Notes under the pieces: model-generated
What the model saw: the letters and a program-made list of their open reading frames with translations, nothing else
Told to the model about the DNA's origin: nothing
Databases searched by the model: none
Shown here: one piece after another, positions 1 to 6,039 of the stretch
Layout of the letters: each line of letters opens with the position of its first letter
Numbering within the stretch: position 1 is the stretch's first letter
Program-made: the position numbers and the translations under genes
Assembly (NCBI GenBank): GCA_009922295.1
Contig: RFWA01000020.1
Location: 1 to 15,486, forward strand
Direction of reading: 5' to 3'
DNA: 15,486 nt
Source: Betaproteobacteria bacterium
GTDB lineage: Bacteria > Pseudomonadota > Gammaproteobacteria > Burkholderiales > Burkholderiaceae_C

Positions 1-1596
1 CAAGGCTTCCGCCGTGGTGAGGCATTTCCAGTCAGATTCTCCAGAATCCAGCACCACCACCTTGGGGCCTCTCACGCCATGCGCGATTGCGTCGAGGACT
101 GTGCACACATGGGGCAGGTGGGCACCCGGGATCGCCGGGCGGCCAGGGCTTGAGCCAGTCGCCACGATGACCACATCAGCCTGCACTGCGATCACGCTTT
201 CAGTCGTCGCACGTGTGTGCAGTTGGACATCGACACCGAGCTTACGGACCTGCTGCTCAAGAAAGCGTACGCTGTTGGCAAATTCGTCCCGATAGGGCAT
301 AGCGGCTGCCGCCACCAGCACCTGCCCACCGAGTTGACCCGTGGCCTCCAATAGCGTCACCTGATGGCCGCGCGAGGCGGCTGCCTCTGCAGCCTTCAAA
401 CCGCCGGGGCCGCCCCCGACGACCAAAACCTTGCGTGGCGATGTGGTCGGCAGAATCTTGCCGGCGCCGTATTGGGCCTCGTAGCCCACCACCGGGTTGA
501 CCAGGCAGGCGATCGGTGTCCCGCGATGCGGACCACCCCGACAACCCACGTTACAAGAAATGCATTCGCGGATGTCCTCACGGCGCCCTTCACGGGCCTT
601 GTCAGGCCACTGGGCGTCGGCGATCAGCGGGCGCACCAGGCAGACCGCATCCGCTGTGCCGTTCTCCAACAGGGTCTCACACTGCTCCGGCGTCACCAGT
701 CGGCCCACAGCCAGTACCGGAATGCCCCTTGCCACCTGGCGCACCTGAGCCGCGTAGTGCACAAACGGTGCGCGGGGGAAACTCATGTCCGGGATCATGC
801 GGTCGATCGACGCGTAGTTGGATTGGCTGACGCTGATGTAGTCAACCGACACCCGGTCCAGCAAGTGCTCGAGGATGGCATTGCACTCCGGCGGGTTGAT
901 ACCGCCGGGGACGAATTCGTCGGCGCTGACCCGTATACCAACCGGGAATCCAGGCACTTCTTTTTGTACCGCATCGATCACCCGCAGCGGCAGGCGGCAA
1001 CGGTTTTCCAGCGAACCGCCATAGGCGTCCTGACGGGTATTGCTGAAGGGCGAGAGAAACTCCGCCAAGAGATAGCCATGCGCCAGATAGACCTCGACCC
1101 CGTCGAAACCAGCCGTCGCCAGCCGACGCGCGGCGCTGCGGTAGCAATCCACGAGTTCGTCGATGTCGCGCCGGTCCATGGCATGGGGCACGATACGGCT
1201 GGCCGGGTCTGGGATTGCTGAGGGCGCCCATAACTCCCGGTGGGTGGCAAAGCCGTGGCCCTGCCGACCCAGGTGCGACAACTGGCCAAAAATTTTTGCG
1301 CCGGCTTCGTGGACGGCGTGTGTGATGAGGGCGTAGGACGGAATGGAATCGTCAGACCAGACCTCGTTCACGCCCGCTGCAGCCAGCCCGGTTGGGTGCA
1401 CCATGGATGAGCCCTGAATGATCAGGCCAACGCCACCGCGCGCACGTTCAGCCAAATAATGCGCTTGTCGTTCGTTGAGATGGAAGCTGTGCCAGTCGAC
1501 AAATCGCGAACCGTGCCCGGCAAACACAATGCGGTTACGGATCTCAGTGCTGCCAACGCGCATCGGCGAGAACAGGCGTGGAAAAAATGGGCTCAT
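1..1596 (-). CDS. Iron-sulfur flavoprotein oxidoreductase, OYE / 2,4-dienoyl-CoA reductase family (3' end beyond left edge)
   Basis: The reading frame is open from an ATG at 1596 to the left edge, giving 532 visible residues with no stop. Residues 1-340 form an FMN-binding TIM barrel of the old yellow enzyme type. They include QLSHLGRQG and the block starting AHGYLLAEFLSP (His173, Tyr175), followed by YGGSLENR. A cluster C345-x2-C348-x3-C352-x11-C364 matches the 4Fe-4S ligand pattern of 2,4-dienoyl-CoA reductase and trimethylamine dehydrogenase. A dinucleotide-binding motif GGGPGG at 394-399 starts the FAD/NAD(P)H domain, which continues off the window. Family members transfer electrons from NAD(P)H through FAD, 4Fe-4S and FMN to an enone or dienoyl-CoA, or oxidise amines. 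Tyr175 aligns with the E. coli FadH catalytic tyrosine, but I see no obvious equivalent of its catalytic His252, so fatty-acid dienoyl-CoA reduction is not assured. The ribosome binding site is weak; the start was chosen because the N-terminus (SPFFPRLFSPMRVGS) fits the family. The exact substrate is unknown. Confidence 0.9.
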   Translation of the reverse strand, partial: MSPFFPRLFSPMRVGSTEIRNRIVFAGHGSRFVDWHSFHLNERQAHYLAERARGGVGLIIQGSSMVHPTGLAAAGVNEVWSDDSIPSYALITHAVHEAGAKIFGQLSHLGRQGHGFATHRELWAPSAIPDPASRIVPHAMDRRDIDELVDCYRSAARRLATAGFDGVEVYLAHGYLLAEFLSPFSNTRQDAYGGSLENRCRLPLRVIDAVQKEVPGFPVGIRVSADEFVPGGINPPECNAILEHLLDRVSVDYISVSQSNYASIDRMIPDMSFPRAPFVHYAAQVRQVARGIPVLAVGRLVTPEQCETLLENGTADAVCLVRPLIADAQWPDKAREGRREDIRECISCNVGCRGGPHRGTPIACLVNPVVGYEAQYGAGKILPTTSPRKVLVVGGGPGGLKAAEAAASRGHQVTLLEATGQLGGQVLVAAAAMPYRDEFANSVRFLEQQVRKLGVDVQLHTRATTESVIAVQADVVIVATGSSPGRPAIPGAHLPHVCTVLDAIAHGVRGPKVVVLDSGESDWKCLTTAEAL

Positions 1597-1651
1597 GGGG
1601 GCGTCCAGTTCTTAGGTTTGTCGTTCTTGGTGTAGCGATCCTGATCAGCGA

Positions 1652-1666
1652 GAATCCACCGGATTC
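1652..1666. promoter_or_regulatory. Inverted repeat in the divergent OYE/SDR intergenic region
   Basis: GAATCC and GGATTC are perfect 6-bp arms separated by ACC. They lie in the 100-bp gap between the minus-strand flavoprotein and the plus-strand dehydrogenase remnant. An 8-bp palindrome CTGATCAG is just upstream (1641-1648). The position suits an operator for either gene, but no regulator gene is present in the window and the match could be chance. Confidence 0.3.
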
Positions 1667-1696
1667 GTTTTAATTCATTCTGGCACAGGAGGCCAT

Positions 1697-2411
1697 ATGG
1701 GCAAACCAACGGTGTTGGTCACAGGGGGCGGTGCAGGCATCGGCGAGGGCATCTCGCAGGTTCTTGCACAGCGGGGCTGGCATGTGCTGGTCAACGACAT
1801 TGACGCTCCCTCTGCACTGCGGGTCGCCCAGGCGGTCGGCGGCACGGCGCTACCTGGCGATATTCGCACCGATCCTGGCGCCCTGATCAGCAGCGCGGTG
1901 GCGGACCTCTGAAGCTGATCTCGATCTGGTCTATGAGGTCAACCTCAAGGGCATGGTCCGCCTGGCACAGGCTGCACTGCCGCACCTGCAGCAGACGGGT
2001 GGCGCGGTGGTCAACATCTCGTCGATAGCCGCAGAGAATCCGCAACCAGGTGCAGGCTTTTATTCCATGTCAAAGGCCGGCGTCTCGGCCTTTACCCGCC
2101 ATGCCGCGCAGGAATGGGGGCCGCTGGGGGTGCGCGTCAATGCCGTCGCACCCGGGCTGATTCGCACAGCGATGGCCGAGGCGGTGTACTCTGTCCCCGA
2201 GTTGCATGAGAAACGTCGCATGATGATGCCGCTGCGCCGCATCGGCACGCCGATCGAGCTGGGCAAGGTGGTTGCCTTCCTGCTGTCAGACGACGCCTCT
2301 TACGTCAGCGGGCAGATCATTGCGGTGGATGGGGGCTTTTCACAAACGCTGATCAGCCACCTGCCCCACCCGCCAACGCCAACCGCACAAGGCAGCGCTG
2401 CAGGCGGCTGA
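1697..2411 (+). pseudogene. Short-chain dehydrogenase/reductase remnant with internal deletion and frameshift
   Basis: An AGGAGG ribosome binding site precedes ATG 1697. The first frame encodes a Rossmann start with TGGGAGIG at residues 9-16 and runs to a TGA at 1910-1912. The rest of the SDR continues in another frame, from about 1911 to the stop at 2411. It has the conserved Asn in VNLKG (1941-1943), the catalytic Ser (2022-2024), Tyr (2061-2063) and Lys (2073-2075) with normal Ser-13-Tyr-4-Lys spacing, and a normal C-terminal VDGG segment. No frame between 1850 and 1930 encodes the NNAG motif. The distance from TGxxxGIG to the VNLKG Asn is about 28 residues shorter than in FabG-type enzymes. 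A loss of about 80-90 bp that is not a multiple of three explains this better than a single-base error. The intact enzyme would have been a NAD(P)-dependent alcohol/ketone oxidoreductase. Conservation on both sides of the break suggests recent decay or an assembly error. Confidence 0.85.
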
Positions 2412-2421
2412 CTGACTTGAA

Positions 2422-2742
2422 TCAAATTTGGCGTTTGGGCAGGCGGATCACCAGACCGTCGTGCTCGGGCCCAAGCTGCAACTGGCAGGACAACCGGCTG
2501 CTGGGCAGCGGGTCAAAGGCAAACGAGACCAGCTCAGCCTCTTCCACCGACGCGGGCGGGAAACGTGAGGCCCAGGCCTCATCCAGGTAACAGTGGCAAG
2601 TAGCACAGGAGCAAGAGCCTCCGCAGTCGGCCAGAATGCCGCGGATGTCGTTCTCCACAGCCACGTGCATCACCGACTGACCGGCCTCAACCTGCAGGGT
2701 TTGTGACTTGCCATCGGCGGCAATAAAGGTGATTGCAGGCAT
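2422..2742 (-). CDS. 2Fe-2S ferredoxin, putidaredoxin/adrenodoxin type
   Basis: This is a 106-residue soluble electron carrier. The ligand set C40-x5-C46-x2-C49-x36-C86 is the vertebrate-type/putidaredoxin pattern (CGGSCSCATC, then RLSCQL). Proteins of this class pass single electrons from a FAD-containing ferredoxin reductase to a P450, as putidaredoxin does for P450cam. The start codon overlaps the stop of the preceding ferredoxin gene by one base (TGATG), which implies translational coupling, and it is the last gene of the P450 operon. It converges on the SDR remnant with a 10-bp gap. The P450cam-like relative in the same operon makes it the most plausible direct redox partner. The cognate reductase is not in the window. 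Confidence 0.93.
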   Translation of the reverse strand: MPAITFIAADGKSQTLQVEAGQSVMHVAVENDIRGILADCGGSCSCATCHCYLDEAWASRFPPASVEEAELVSFAFDPLPSSRLSCQLQLGPEHDGLVIRLPKRQI

Positions 2743-2948
2743 CAGGGGGCATCCTCGTCATCCACCAACAAAATGGCAGCCTCGGGGCAATGCCGCGCAC
2801 CCAGGCGCGCCTGCTCGTGCAAGTGCGGCGGCACGGTGGCGCCGTTGGAGCAGCAGTAGCCCTCATCGTCCAGCTGGTACACATCGGGCGCCTTGGCAGC
2901 GCACAGGGCATGGCCCGCACAAACCTGGCGGTCAACAATGATCTTCAT
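2742..2948 (-). CDS. CYP-associated 3Fe-4S/4Fe-4S ferredoxin with His in the variable ligand position
   Basis: This is a 68-residue ferredoxin starting MKIIVDRQVC. The cluster motif is C10-A-G-H13-A-L-C16 with a distal C54-P, the CxxXxxC...CP layout of small ferredoxins encoded next to bacterial P450s in actinobacteria and some proteobacteria. The variable position is His rather than Cys, which in this family goes with a 3Fe-4S cluster or an unusual 4Fe-4S cluster. The ATG overlaps the P450 stop in ATGA (4-bp overlap), so a longer start inside the P450 is unlikely. Its role is probably electron delivery to the adjacent P450. It sits beside a second, unrelated ferredoxin, which is uncommon. 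Cluster type and partner choice are inference. Confidence 0.92.
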   Translation of the reverse strand: MKIIVDRQVCAGHALCAAKAPDVYQLDDEGYCCSNGATVPPHLHEQARLGARHCPEAAILLVDDEDAP

Positions 2949-4189
2949 GCGGCGGCGCCCTGGTATTGACCGGCCAAGGTGTCGGCCACAGTGTCGGCCA
3001 CAGGCCATACCAACGGCACGGCAACCGGTGACCAGACCAGACCGCCGCGGGTGGGCAGATCGCCTTCGGCCGCCACTGAGAACACTGGAATACGGCGCGC
3101 CCACTCTTCAATAAAAACCTTCATCTCCAACCGAGCCAGGTGCGAGCCCACGCAGCGGTGGGGGCCGGAGCCGAACACCAGGTGGCTGCTGATGGGCCGA
3201 TCAAAGTCCACCCGGAACGGGTCGTCCACCAGGGCCTCATCCAGCCCGTAGACATGCGGCAAAAACACCAGCCGGTCCTTGGCCTTGAAGCTGACGCCGG
3301 CATAGTCCATGTCGGCGGTCACGCCGCGCTCCATGCCGGCCACACCGTGCACCCGCATCAACTCCTCAATCGCGTTGCCGATCAGCTCTGGGTCGCTCAC
3401 CAGGCGCTGGTACTGCGCCGGATGCTGGCCCAGGTAGGCCATGATGAAAGACAGCATCGCCGCCACCGTGTCCAGGCCGCCCAGGAACAAGAGGTTGACC
3501 ATGCCCAGCTTCTCATCGTCCGTCAGTCTGCGGCCATGAACCGTGCCGTGCACGGCCAGGCTGACCAGGTCGTCACCGGGTGCGCGCTCGCGCTCGGCGA
3601 TCATGCCCTTGAGGTAATCGCCCAGCTCACCCAAAGCCGCCAGGCGCTCTTGAATGTCGGGCGCACGGGTGAATCGGTCCACCTTGGCCACCAGCATTTC
3701 GCGGTCTTCCATGGGGGCGTTGGTCATGCGCATGAACAGCTGGACCGGAAACCGCTGGGCCAGCTCTCGCAAGAACTCGCAATGCCCGCGCCCTAAGACT
3801 TCGTCAATGAGCTCGCCCGCCAGTTGACGCACGCTGTGCTCCAGCTTCTGAACGCCAGCTGGCGAGAAAAAGGGGTTGATGATGCGGCGCAACTCGGTGT
3901 GCAAGGGCGGGTCGGCCTGGTTCGGCAGGGTGGGCGGCTTGCGCGCGTTGGCGGGGTTGTGCACCGGGTCGCTGGAAAACTTGTCAGTCTGGCGCAGCAT
4001 GTCGCGCGCCAAGGTGGCGCTGGCCACAACCCAGTGCCCGCGGTCACCGGTGGTGTAAAAGATGTCGGGGCTGTTCTTGAAAAGCTCTGCCACCCCACGG
4101 TGCGGGCAGCGTTGCAGCACCGGTGAAGTGAAACGGTCGAACTCGACCACCCGGTCGGTTGGCACGTGGGCGGGAACAGGTGAACTCAC
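2945..4189 (-). CDS. Cytochrome P450, P450cam-like class I monooxygenase
   Basis: The protein has 414 residues, the usual length for soluble bacterial P450s, with no membrane anchor. The I-helix motif GGLDT (Asp240-Thr241) supplies the acid/alcohol pair for O2 activation. The ExxR motif is E276-L-M-R279. The heme loop FGSGPHRCVG has the thiolate ligand Cys346. The N-terminal and heme-proximal segments (for example EEWARRIPVFSV) resemble P450cam (CYP101) and related terpenoid or small-cyclic-compound hydroxylases. The start is GTG at 4189, overlapping the upstream stop as GTGA. No ATG fits as well and the N-terminus has normal length. It is followed directly by two ferredoxins, supporting a three-component class I system that inserts one oxygen into a small hydrophobic or acidic substrate. 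A 12-bp tandem duplication lies near the C-terminus. The substrate cannot be deduced; CYP101 kinship is my judgement from motifs, not from a search. Confidence 0.95.
   Translation of the reverse strand: MSSPVPAHVPTDRVVEFDRFTSPVLQRCPHRGVAELFKNSPDIFYTTGDRGHWVVASATLARDMLRQTDKFSSDPVHNPANARKPPTLPNQADPPLHTELRRIINPFFSPAGVQKLEHSVRQLAGELIDEVLGRGHCEFLRELAQRFPVQLFMRMTNAPMEDREMLVAKVDRFTRAPDIQERLAALGELGDYLKGMIAERERAPGDDLVSLAVHGTVHGRRLTDDEKLGMVNLLFLGGLDTVAAMLSFIMAYLGQHPAQYQRLVSDPELIGNAIEELMRVHGVAGMERGVTADMDYAGVSFKAKDRLVFLPHVYGLDEALVDDPFRVDFDRPISSHLVFGSGPHRCVGSHLARLEMKVFIEEWARRIPVFSVAAEGDLPTRGGLVWSPVAVPLVWPVADTVADTLAGQYQGAAA
2979..3002. repeat. 12-bp tandem direct repeat inside the P450 gene
   Basis: GTGTCGGCCACA occurs twice in tandem (2979-2990 and 2991-3002), encoding a doubled VADT in the C-terminal tail of the P450 after the conserved fold. 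It is in frame and lies beyond the heme domain, so it is probably neutral. It may be a replication-slippage product. Confidence 0.8.
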
Positions 4190-5352
4190 TGGGAGCCTCC
4201 GCTCTGGCGGTTGGGCCAGGACAATGGGGGAAAGAAAGCTGCGGAGCGAAGCTCTTGCACGGTACTGCAGCCCAGCTGGGCCATCGCCGTGTCAAGTTCA
4301 CCGCGCAGGATGTCGATGGTGACTGCTGGGCCGCGTTCAGCCCCAAGCGCTCCCGTGCCATAAAGAAAGGTTCGCCCAAGCAACACAAAGTCGGCACCGG
4401 CAGCCAAGGCCTTGGCGATGTCATCACCACTGCGAACGCCGCTGTCGAGCAGCACCGCAAAATCCGGCCCCACCGCCTGCCGGATCGCCGGCAGTGCCTC
4501 GATGGACGTGGGGACCGAAGCCAATTGCCGCCCGCCGTGGTTAGACACCACCACACCGTCGGCGCCCATGGCGGCGATCCGTTGGGCGTCTTGCGGGTGC
4601 AGCACCCCTTTAACAATCAGCTTGTGCGGCCAGCGCGCCCGCGCGTGGGCCAGAAGGCCCCAGTTGATCTCCGCCTGGGCCAAGGCCTTCAACATGTCCG
4701 CAATGTCAATGCGGCGTGGGTTGCTGGCGCTAGGTTTGAAGTTCTCGAAGGTGGGTGCACCAGCGGCCAAGGTGGCGAGCGACCAGCTCGGATGCGTCAG
4801 CAGGTCGGCCAGCAGGCGCGGTGTGGGTCTCAGGGGAAGCGCAAAGTGGTTGCGCCGATCGCGCAGCCGGCGGGCGGCAAAATTGGCGTCGACCGTCAAC
4901 ACCAGAGTTCGGATGCCAGCCGCCAGCGCACGCTCCAGAAAACCATCGGCCACCGGCGCATCACCGCCCACGTAAAGCTGGAACCAGGTGTGATCCGGCG
5001 CGGCACGGGCTATGTCCTCGATCGACGTGCTGGCCATTGTGGACAGGGCGTAGGGGATACCCGCTTTGGCGGCGGCCCGAGCCAAGCCCAGATCAGTGCC
5101 CGGCCAGGCCAGGTTGCACAGCCCCATCGGGGTCACCCCAAACGGCATGCCGTAGCGCTGGCCCAGCAAGTTGGTGGAGAGGTCTCGGCTGCGGCAGGGT
5201 GCGAACACCCTGGGCAGCAGCCGCATGTCTTGGAAGGCGCTCTCATTGCGCTGCAGCGTGGCCTCGTTGCCAGCCCCACCGTCAATGAAATCAAAAACAA
5301 CGCGAGGCAGGCGGGCCCGCGCGCGCAGCCGCAGCTCTGCCACGCTGTGCAT
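4186..5352 (-). CDS. FMN-dependent alpha-hydroxy acid dehydrogenase/oxidase (mandelate/L-lactate dehydrogenase family)
   Basis: The 388-residue protein spans the whole FMN-dehydrogenase TIM barrel. Visible family residues are WFQLY (Tyr127), TVD (Asp155), RLRD (Arg164), IVKG (Lys248), the catalytic base in NHGGRQ (His272 with Arg275), and the FMN-phosphate segment LLDSGVRSG with LLGR. Such enzymes oxidise a 2-hydroxy acid to the 2-oxo acid by hydride transfer to FMN, passing electrons to quinone, cytochrome or O2. RWPHKLIVKG and the N-terminal third recall mandelate dehydrogenase MdlB. Two positions are unusual: the substrate-carboxylate tyrosine of FDYxxGGA is Phe22, and RQLD reads RQLA (Ala278). 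These suggest a changed substrate pocket. The gene starts 3 bp after the upstream SnoaL-like stop and overlaps the P450 start. Its product could supply a 2-oxo acid to the divergent ThDP enzyme (inference). Confidence 0.93.
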   Translation of the reverse strand: MHSVAELRLRARARLPRVVFDFIDGGAGNEATLQRNESAFQDMRLLPRVFAPCRSRDLSTNLLGQRYGMPFGVTPMGLCNLAWPGTDLGLARAAAKAGIPYALSTMASTSIEDIARAAPDHTWFQLYVGGDAPVADGFLERALAAGIRTLVLTVDANFAARRLRDRRNHFALPLRPTPRLLADLLTHPSWSLATLAAGAPTFENFKPSASNPRRIDIADMLKALAQAEINWGLLAHARARWPHKLIVKGVLHPQDAQRIAAMGADGVVVSNHGGRQLASVPTSIEALPAIRQAVGPDFAVLLDSGVRSGDDIAKALAAGADFVLLGRTFLYGTGALGAERGPAVTIDILRGELDTAMAQLGCSTVQELRSAAFFPPLSWPNRQSGGSQ

Positions 5353-5355
5353 GGC

Positions 5356-5832
5356 TCAGCCCCCGCTTGCCGGCGCCGCTTTGAGGCGGACCGACTCGTA
5401 CCAGGACGGGCTGCCGTACCACTCAACCGCGATCCGCCGGTCAGCAATCAGCCAGCGCTCGCCCTGGCGCCGGAAGGTGTCGATATAGCGACCGGCGTGG
5501 TCCAGGCCATGTTTGGTCAAGGACATGAAATAGGTCCAACCCTGGGCAGTGTCAGCGTCAACAAACTCAACGCGGGACGTGGTCAGGTTATGGCGCAGCA
5601 ATGGCAGCGAGCCATCGGGCGCGCGGTCAGGACGGGCCGGACCGATTACCGGCGTGTAGAAGGCCCGGATGGCGTCGCGGCCAGCCGCCTTGGTGCCGCT
5701 CGACAACTCCAGACGACCATCAGGCATGAAGACCGACACCACGCCCTCCACATCGCCACTGTCCACGCTGTTGCAGTAAACCGCCATGGTGTATTGAATC
5801 TGCGTCCGATCGGCCGCCTGGTCATTGCTCAT
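5356..5832 (-). CDS. SnoaL-like / NTF2-fold protein
   Basis: This 158-residue soluble protein leads the P450 operon. The pattern fits the SnoaL_4/NTF2-like fold: an N-terminal helix (IQYTMAVYCNSVDSGDVEGV), the FMPDGRLEL strand, GRDAIRAFY, RHNLTTSRVEF, and the late GRYIDTFRRQGERWLIADRRI block. The fold includes polyketide cyclases, ketosteroid isomerase-like enzymes, dehydratases and the small subunits of ring-hydroxylating dioxygenases, so the family alone does not set the reaction. In this operon it may act as an isomerase, dehydratase or hydrolase on the P450 or FMN-enzyme product. The start at 5832 has a GGAG about 8 bases upstream. The gene is separated by only 3 bp from the FMN-enzyme gene, indicating co-transcription. 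Confidence 0.85.
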   Translation of the reverse strand: MSNDQAADRTQIQYTMAVYCNSVDSGDVEGVVSVFMPDGRLELSSGTKAAGRDAIRAFYTPVIGPARPDRAPDGSLPLLRHNLTTSRVEFVDADTAQGWTYFMSLTKHGLDHAGRYIDTFRRQGERWLIADRRIAVEWYGSPSWYESVRLKAAPASGG

Positions 5833-5857
5833 GCACTTGTCTCCGTCTGGTTTGGGT

Positions 5858-5902
5858 CTGCCCAGCCGTCGTCACTGCTATGGTGCGCAGACGCTGGGTC
5901 AG
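5858..5902 (-). promoter_or_regulatory. Stem-loop in the 5' leader of the P450 operon
   Basis: Arms 5858-5870 and 5890-5902 pair over 12 base pairs: CTG with CAG, CCCAGC with GCTGGG, and GTC with GAC. Each side carries one unpaired base (5867 and 5899). The loop is 19 nt (5871-5889). It would sit in the minus-strand leader RNA, ending 25 nt before the SnoaL-like start codon. No U-tract follows, so a simple terminator is unlikely. A cis-regulatory or RNA-stability role is possible but unproven. Confidence 0.5.
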
Positions 5903-5937
5903 CCACAGAAATTAACCCCCCAACACACTGGAAGTAT

Positions 5938-5982
5938 TTGACCACATCATAATTTATATTTAAAACTGTTTTCCAATATAAA
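5938..5982. promoter_or_regulatory. Divergent promoter/operator with nested inverted repeats
   Basis: This AT-rich island lies in an otherwise GC-rich 207-bp intergenic region (5833-6039). Perfect 8-bp arms TTTATATT (5953-5960) and AATATAAA (5975-5982) enclose a second perfect repeat, AAAAC (5962-5966) and GTTTT (5968-5972). A plus-strand sigma70-like promoter can be read as TTGACC (5938-5943), a 17-bp spacer, and TAAAAC (5961-5966). Alternatively, each outer arm contains TATAAA on opposite strands and could be a divergent -10 box. The repeat would overlap the promoter in either reading, fitting control of both operons by one dimeric regulator. The regulator is not encoded in the window. Confidence 0.55.
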
Positions 5983-6039
5983 CTTGTGGCGAAGCGGGGC
6001 TGTCGAGGCCTCCCAATAGCCCATTAGGAGACACACTGT

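Noticed and set aside
364..1221. Long plus-strand open frame (285 codons) antisense to the flavoprotein
   Set aside because: It is a GC-rich shadow of the minus-strand gene; the translation has no recognisable domain, while the opposite strand encodes clear OYE motifs.
2742..3104. Longer 120-codon version of the small ferredoxin starting inside the P450
   Set aside because: The extra N-terminus is an out-of-frame reading of the P450 end; the ATG at 2948 gives the normal family length and an ATGA overlap.
4159..5952. Plus-strand open frame of 597 codons across the FMN-dehydrogenase and SnoaL-like genes
   Set aside because: It is antisense to two well-supported genes, has low-complexity Arg/Gln/Gly-rich content and runs into the AT-rich promoter region; typical high-GC antisense frame.
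5997..6022. GGGCT/AGCCC arms near the ThDP-enzyme ribosome binding site as a translational switch
   Set aside because: Only five base pairs with a 16-nt loop in GC-rich sequence, and the ribosome binding site itself is not in the stem; too weak to claim.
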